Both the position numbers and the translations under genes were made by a program. 64,000 bases of DNA from positions 186,001-250,000 of the forward strand of contig NZ_JAOQJK010000002.1 in NCBI RefSeq assembly GCF_025567045.1. Reading direction: 5' to 3'. Source of the DNA: Barnesiella propionica (lineage in GTDB: Bacteria > Bacteroidota > Bacteroidia > Bacteroidales > Barnesiellaceae). Positions 60,161-64,000 of this stretch are shown piece by piece. The notes under the pieces were generated by a model. That model searched no databases. It saw only the letters and a program-made list of their open reading frames with translations, and was not told the origin of the DNA. Numbering within the stretch: the stretch's first letter is position 1; each line of letters opens with the position of its first letter.

Positions 60161-60874
60161 ATGAAAATAACATATCTGTATCACAGTGGTTTTGCCATAG
60201 AAGGAGAAACGTTTGTCTTGATTCTGGATTATTATACAGGAGCGGAAAATATAATAGCAGGTCTTTTAGCATCCCGGATACCGCTTTATGTTTTGGTGAC
60301 GCATTCTCATGCCGATCATTTTAACCCTGATATATTGACATGGAAAGATAAACATCCCGATATTCACTATATATTTTCATCCGAACTGTATCGAAGAGTA
60401 GGAGATCTGCCGGACGTAACGTATTTAAAGACATTGGAAGATTATCATGATGACCGTTTAAATATAAGGGCGTTCGGTTCTACCGACACGGGCGGTTCTT
60501 TTCTCATCGAATCCGATGGTATAAAGGTTTTTCATGCGGGGGATTTGAACAACTGGCATTGGAAAGATGAATCCACGCCGCAGGAAGTTCGTCAGGCCGA
60601 TTCCGATTATTTGCACGAACTGGGAGTGCTGGCTAAATATGCACCGTCTATTGATGTAGTGATGTTCCCGGTAGATGCCCGCATGGGTACAGATTATATG
60701 TTAGGGGCTGTCCAGTTTATAGAAGAGATACAGGTGAAAGTTTTTATACCTATGCATTTTACGGCGCATCCCGAGGCTGTAATGGAGTTTCGGGAAGAAG
60801 CAGCCAAAAGGAATGTGCAATTTGTACCCTTGATGGAAACTGGCGAAGGAATAGAATTTGTAGCAGAAAAATAA
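60161..60874 (+). CDS. MBL-fold metallo-hydrolase
   Basis: The 237-residue protein has the metallo-beta-lactamase motif HxHxDH (VTHSHADHFNPD, His48, His50, Asp52, His53), a second metal ligand in KVFHAGDLNNWHW and a C-terminal FIPMHFTAHPEAV. It resembles UlaG-like or RNase Z-like small hydrolases without extra domains. The natural substrate is not evident. It precedes the VOC gene by 17 nt and follows the FAD-dependent gene by 59 nt. Confidence 0.88.
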   Translation: MKITYLYHSGFAIEGETFVLILDYYTGAENIIAGLLASRIPLYVLVTHSHADHFNPDILTWKDKHPDIHYIFSSELYRRVGDLPDVTYLKTLEDYHDDRLNIRAFGSTDTGGSFLIESDGIKVFHAGDLNNWHWKDESTPQEVRQADSDYLHELGVLAKYAPSIDVVMFPVDARMGTDYMLGAVQFIEEIQVKVFIPMHFTAHPEAVMEFREEAAKRNVQFVPLMETGEGIEFVAEK

Positions 60875-60891
60875 ACAATATAATTCAGACA

Positions 60892-61269
60892 ATGGAAATA
60901 AAAGGACGATTTGACCATTTTAATATCAATGTGACCGATCTGTCACGTAGTATTGATTTTTATAACAGGGCATTAGGACTTACGGAATTAAGAAGGAAAG
61001 AAGCATCCGACGGTTCATTTATCTTAGTTTACCTGACAGATAATACGACCGGCTTTTTGCTGGAACTTACCTGGTTGAGAGATCATACCGAAGCGTATGA
61101 ACTGGGTGACAATGAAAGCCATTTATGCATCCGGATGGAAGGTGATTACAGTAAGATACGCGAGTATCATCGCCAGATGGGATGTATCTGTTATGAGAAT
61201 ACTGATATGGGGCTTTATTTTATCCATGACCCGGATGATTACTGGATAGAAATATTACCTGTAAAATAA
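60892..61269 (+). CDS. VOC/glyoxalase I-like protein
   Basis: The 125-residue protein has the beta-alpha-beta-beta-beta modules of a glyoxalase fold: RFDHFNINVTDLSRSIDFYNRALGLTEL at the N terminus and MGLYFIHDPDDYWIEILPVK at the C terminus. Metal-ligand candidates are His9, the Glu in GFLLELTWL, the His in SHLCIRMEG and the Glu in YWIEIL. This pattern fits lactoylglutathione lyase-type enzymes, which detoxify methylglyoxal; other VOC reactions remain possible. Confidence 0.87.
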   Translation: MEIKGRFDHFNINVTDLSRSIDFYNRALGLTELRRKEASDGSFILVYLTDNTTGFLLELTWLRDHTEAYELGDNESHLCIRMEGDYSKIREYHRQMGCICYENTDMGLYFIHDPDDYWIEILPVK

Positions 61270-61745
61270 TGAAGGACGTAAAAGATTTCTGTTTTCTTGT
61301 AGGGAAAAACGGGAACCTTTTATAATCGTATGTGTAATAAATTATATATGAGAAGAAAAGACCAATAGGCAACGGATTGTGAACAATCAAAGACATTATT
61401 TTGTACTGCTATTGCTGAAATCTGGGGTACGGGGATGGCGAAAAGGTCTGTATAGCCCCGTTGAAATTTGGATATAAGGAGAGAGACGGGAAAAGAATAT
61501 TCTGTTTTCATATTAAACTGGAAGCCTGAAAAGAACATTTATGATGTTTTATTTATGCTTTCAGTGCGTGGTGTCGTCGCATAAAGTTTGCTGCCGATAT
61601 TCATTCGGCCGTTTTAAGCGGTATGAGTTTATTCATATCTTTTTAAAAGCCGTATTTTCATTTTTCGGGTAATAAAATTAGCCGGAAAATATTTCTGTTT
61701 TACTGGTAATCTCATACCTTTGCGAAATGAAAGGATAAAGTTACC
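61270..61745. other. Intergenic region between the VOC gene and cstA
   Basis: This 476-nt region contains the cstA promoter (61692-61722). A short frame around 61430-61530 (GYGDGEKVCIAPLKFGYKER...) is too short and isolated to call. No RNA gene was recognised. Confidence 0.45.
61692..61722 (+). promoter_or_regulatory. Promoter of cstA
   Basis: TTTC (61692-61695), 19 nt, TACCTTTG (61715-61722); initiation expected about 17 nt before the ATG at 61746. Confidence 0.65.
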
Positions 61746-63191
61746 ATGATCACATTTTGTATAGCGTTATTAGTCCTTATAGGAGGATATTTTACTTATG
61801 GCGTATTCGTTGAAAAAATTTTCGGAGTAAATGAAAACAGGAAAACACCAGCTATGTCAAATCCTGACGGAATAGATTATATTCCGTTGCCTACCTGGAA
61901 AATATTTCTGATTCAATTTTTGAATATAGCCGGCTTAGGTCCTATTTTCGGGGCGATTATGGGTATAATGTTCGGTCCTGCGGCTTTTTTATGGATCGTC
62001 TTGGGTACCATATTTGCCGGGGCCGTGCATGATTATTTGTCAGGAATGTTGTCGGTGCGCCGTAATGGGGCGAGTTTGCCCGAATTGGTTGGTGAAGAAC
62101 TTGGAAATAACCTGAAACAGGTTATGCGCGCTTTTTCACTGCTCCTCATGATTCTGGTCGGTGCCGTATTCGTTGTCAACCCGGCTGAATTATTGAACCA
62201 ACTGACTGGTGATGCTACGACTCTTACCCTGTGGATTGCTGTTATATTCGCTTATTATATATTAGCCACCTTATTGCCTGTAGATAAATTGATCGGTCGT
62301 TTATATCCCGTATTTGGTTTTGCTTTACTATTTATGGCGGTAGGAATTCTGGTTTCTCTTTTTTTATATGATGTACATATTCCCGAAATAACCGATGGTC
62401 TGTATAACCGTCAGGCCAATCCCGATAAACTACCGATATTTCCTATGATGTTTATTTCGATAGCCTGTGGAGCTATATCCGGATTTCATGCTACCCAGTC
62501 GCCATTAATGGCTCGTTGTCTTAAAAATGAAAAGATGGGCCGAAGGGTATTTTACGGGGCTATGGTGACCGAAGGAATAGTCGCTCTTATCTGGGCGGCT
62601 GCGGCGATAGGCTTTTTCGGTTCTTTTGAGGGATTGGGTGAGTTCCTTAACGGAGGTAAACCTGCTGTACTCGTGAATAAAATATCGGTAGAATGGCTGG
62701 GTACATTCGGAGGATTGCTGGCTCTGCTGGGAGTTATTGCTGCTCCGATTACTTCAGGAGATACGGCTTTGCGTTCCGCTCGTCTTATAGCTGCGGACTT
62801 TCTTCATATAGACCAGAAGTCCATAAAAAAACGATTGATAATATCCGTTCCTATATTTATTCTTACGTGGATGATCATGCTGATGGATTTTAACGTCTTA
62901 TGGCGCTATTTTGCTTGGTGCAACCAGACCTTGGCCGTATTTACTCTCTGGGCATTGACCGTTTATCTTGCTAAGGAGCGTAAATTATACTGGATAACTT
63001 TATTACCGGCTTTATTTATGACAATGGTGACCGTTTCATATATTTTATTCGCTCCTTCACCCGAAGGTTTCGGATTGGGATACGAAGTCTCTTTATTATT
63101 GGCAACCTGTGTTTCTCTGGTATTGGCGGGATTATTTTTCCGTTTCAATAACCGCTGCAGATTACTGGCCCGTATAGTTGTAGATAAATAA
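61746..63191 (+). CDS. Carbon starvation protein CstA family transporter
   Basis: The 481-residue membrane protein has about thirteen hydrophobic segments and CstA-family signatures: IPLPTWKIFLIQFLNIAGLGPIFGAIMG, GAVHDYLSGMLSVRRNGASLPE, CGAISGFHATQSPLMARC and TSGDTALRSARLIAADF. It is shorter than the 700-residue E. coli CstA but matches the compact form common in Bacteroidetes. CstA proteins import peptides or pyruvate. The PHP phosphatase gene begins 3 nt after its stop. Confidence 0.93.
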   Translation: MITFCIALLVLIGGYFTYGVFVEKIFGVNENRKTPAMSNPDGIDYIPLPTWKIFLIQFLNIAGLGPIFGAIMGIMFGPAAFLWIVLGTIFAGAVHDYLSGMLSVRRNGASLPELVGEELGNNLKQVMRAFSLLLMILVGAVFVVNPAELLNQLTGDATTLTLWIAVIFAYYILATLLPVDKLIGRLYPVFGFALLFMAVGILVSLFLYDVHIPEITDGLYNRQANPDKLPIFPMMFISIACGAISGFHATQSPLMARCLKNEKMGRRVFYGAMVTEGIVALIWAAAAIGFFGSFEGLGEFLNGGKPAVLVNKISVEWLGTFGGLLALLGVIAAPITSGDTALRSARLIAADFLHIDQKSIKKRLIISVPIFILTWMIMLMDFNVLWRYFAWCNQTLAVFTLWALTVYLAKERKLYWITLLPALFMTMVTVSYILFAPSPEGFGLGYEVSLLLATCVSLVLAGLFFRFNNRCRLLARIVVDK

Positions 63192-63194
63192 AAT

Positions 63195-64000
63195 ATGATA
63201 ATAAATAATAAGACCAATTACCATACACATTGCGATTTCTGTGATGGAAAAGCTCCTATGGAGATGTTTGTACAAGAGGCGATAAAACAAGGAATGACGT
63301 CTTACGGGGTTTCTTCCCACGCACCGTTTCCTTTTCCCAATGAGTGGTGTCTTGCGCCGGAGAAAGTGGATGACTATATCGCTGAATTCCATCGGTTGAA
63401 AGAAAAATATGGCGAACGTATCGATCTATATCTCGGACTTGAAATAGATTATCTGAATGATGAATTGTCCCCGGCAGGGGAATATTATAAAAAACTTCCT
63501 TTGGATTACCGTATAGGGTCGGTTCATTTTGTGATAGCCGATGACGGTACTCCCGTCGATACCGATGGAAATCCCGAACGTTTTATTTCCTATGTAAATA
63601 CATATTTTCAGGGAAATATAAAAGAGGTAGTTATCCGGTTTTTTGAACAGAATATGAAGATGATAGAACAGGGCGGATTTGATTTTATGGGACATCCCGA
63701 TAAGATTTCTTTTAATGGTTCCCACTATGATGTCTCCTTGTTGGAACAAAAATGGTATGACGATATAGTTCAAGATTATTATCGTTATATCGCCAGCAAA
63801 AAAATATTGATAGAGGTGAATACCAAAGCCTGGGAACGAAACCGTTTTCTTTACCCTAATCTCCGTTATTTCAAACTCCTGAATTCTTTGCATATACCGG
63901 TAGTGGTGAACGCCGATACACATGTACCCGAAGCTGTGAATAGCGGGCGTGACGACGCATTAAAAGCTCTTTTGGAATCTGGTTATAATTCTGTATATCA
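63195..64000 (+). CDS. PHP-domain histidinol-phosphatase-like protein, 3' truncated
   Basis: The gene begins ATG 63195 and runs off the right edge after 268 codons. The N-terminal NYHTHCDFCDGKAPMEMF (metal ligands His10 and His12), YGVSSHAPFPF, LGLEIDYLNDE, DYRIGSVHFV, FDFMGHPDKI, LIEVNTKAWERNRFLYPN and VVNADTHVPE match HisJ/HisK-type PHP phosphatases that hydrolyse L-histidinol phosphate. It is coupled to cstA by a 3-nt gap. Whether it acts in histidine synthesis here is uncertain, since many Bacteroidales use HisB for that step. Confidence 0.88.
   Translation, partial: MIINNKTNYHTHCDFCDGKAPMEMFVQEAIKQGMTSYGVSSHAPFPFPNEWCLAPEKVDDYIAEFHRLKEKYGERIDLYLGLEIDYLNDELSPAGEYYKKLPLDYRIGSVHFVIADDGTPVDTDGNPERFISYVNTYFQGNIKEVVIRFFEQNMKMIEQGGFDFMGHPDKISFNGSHYDVSLLEQKWYDDIVQDYYRYIASKKILIEVNTKAWERNRFLYPNLRYFKLLNSLHIPVVVNADTHVPEAVNSGRDDALKALLESGYNSVY

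Noticed and set aside
61320..61538. A 72-codon minus-strand frame in the cstA upstream region
   Set aside because: Composition is not protein-like, and there is no promoter or conserved motif.

Overview
The window looks like ordinary chromosome from a Bacteroidales bacterium, probably an anaerobic gut or oral member. Supporting signs are the long Bacteroidetes-type NusB, the Rpb6-like omega subunit, a GldB lipoprotein, DUF5606 and DUF3276 proteins, a MaeB malic enzyme-phosphotransacetylase fusion, and a MalQ with two N-terminal CBM20 domains. Many upstream regions carry the Bacteroidetes promoter pattern (TTTG-like box, about 19 nt, then TAnnTTTG), and purine-rich Shine-Dalgarno sites are mostly absent. 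The DNA is AT-rich. Genus cannot be fixed from this sequence alone; Coprobacter/Barnesiella-like or Porphyromonas/Parabacteroides-like relatives would fit.

Layout. 1-5.3 kb: the 3' end of yaaA, then on the minus strand a prolyl oligopeptidase lipoprotein and maeB. 5.4-12.2 kb: a TetR regulator followed by a TolC / membrane-fusion / RND tripartite efflux operon that ends in a small PII-like protein of the PG0541 family. 12.4-20.7 kb: a MaoC-like hydratase, then a tightly packed minus-strand run pspC-uvrB-ygiQ-S9 dipeptidyl peptidase-FetA/FetB-like ABC transporter. 20.9-26.4 kb: housekeeping genes bamD, rpoZ, a Pur-alpha-like protein, nusB, yajC, ybbR, coaE and a DUF5606 gene. 26.5-31 kb: an acetyltransferase, an ECF sigma factor paired with a membrane protein, and two tandem membrane acyltransferases.

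31.3-32.5 kb: a broken MFS transporter and a chlamydial AaxB-type pyruvoyl-dependent arginine decarboxylase. 32.6-39.3 kb: an NlpC/P60 hydrolase, comEC, yeiH with a LysR regulator, aroE and gldB. 39.5-47.1 kb: an N-acetylmuramoyl-L-alanine amidase, an MCE-domain protein, dnaA, a nitroreductase and the B12-dependent ribonucleotide reductase nrdJ. 47.3-52.7 kb: malQ, then a gene-poor and probably eroded stretch with a methyltransferase-like orphan, coding remnants and a Gdx/SugE-type exporter. 52.8-64 kb: threonine aldolase, an MFS sugar-type transporter, nfo, an rRNA/tRNA methyltransferase, radA, a FAD-dependent oxidoreductase, an MBL hydrolase, a VOC protein, cstA and a truncated PHP phosphatase.

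No rRNA, tRNA, CRISPR array, prophage or intact insertion sequence was seen. No complete undescribed multi-gene system is evident. The most interesting points are the AaxB-type arginine decarboxylase beside a broken transporter and a large inverted repeat, the PII-like partner of the RND pump, a repeated 14-mer at the nrdJ promoter, two places where a terminator and the next promoter overlap, and the eroded region around 50-52.4 kb.
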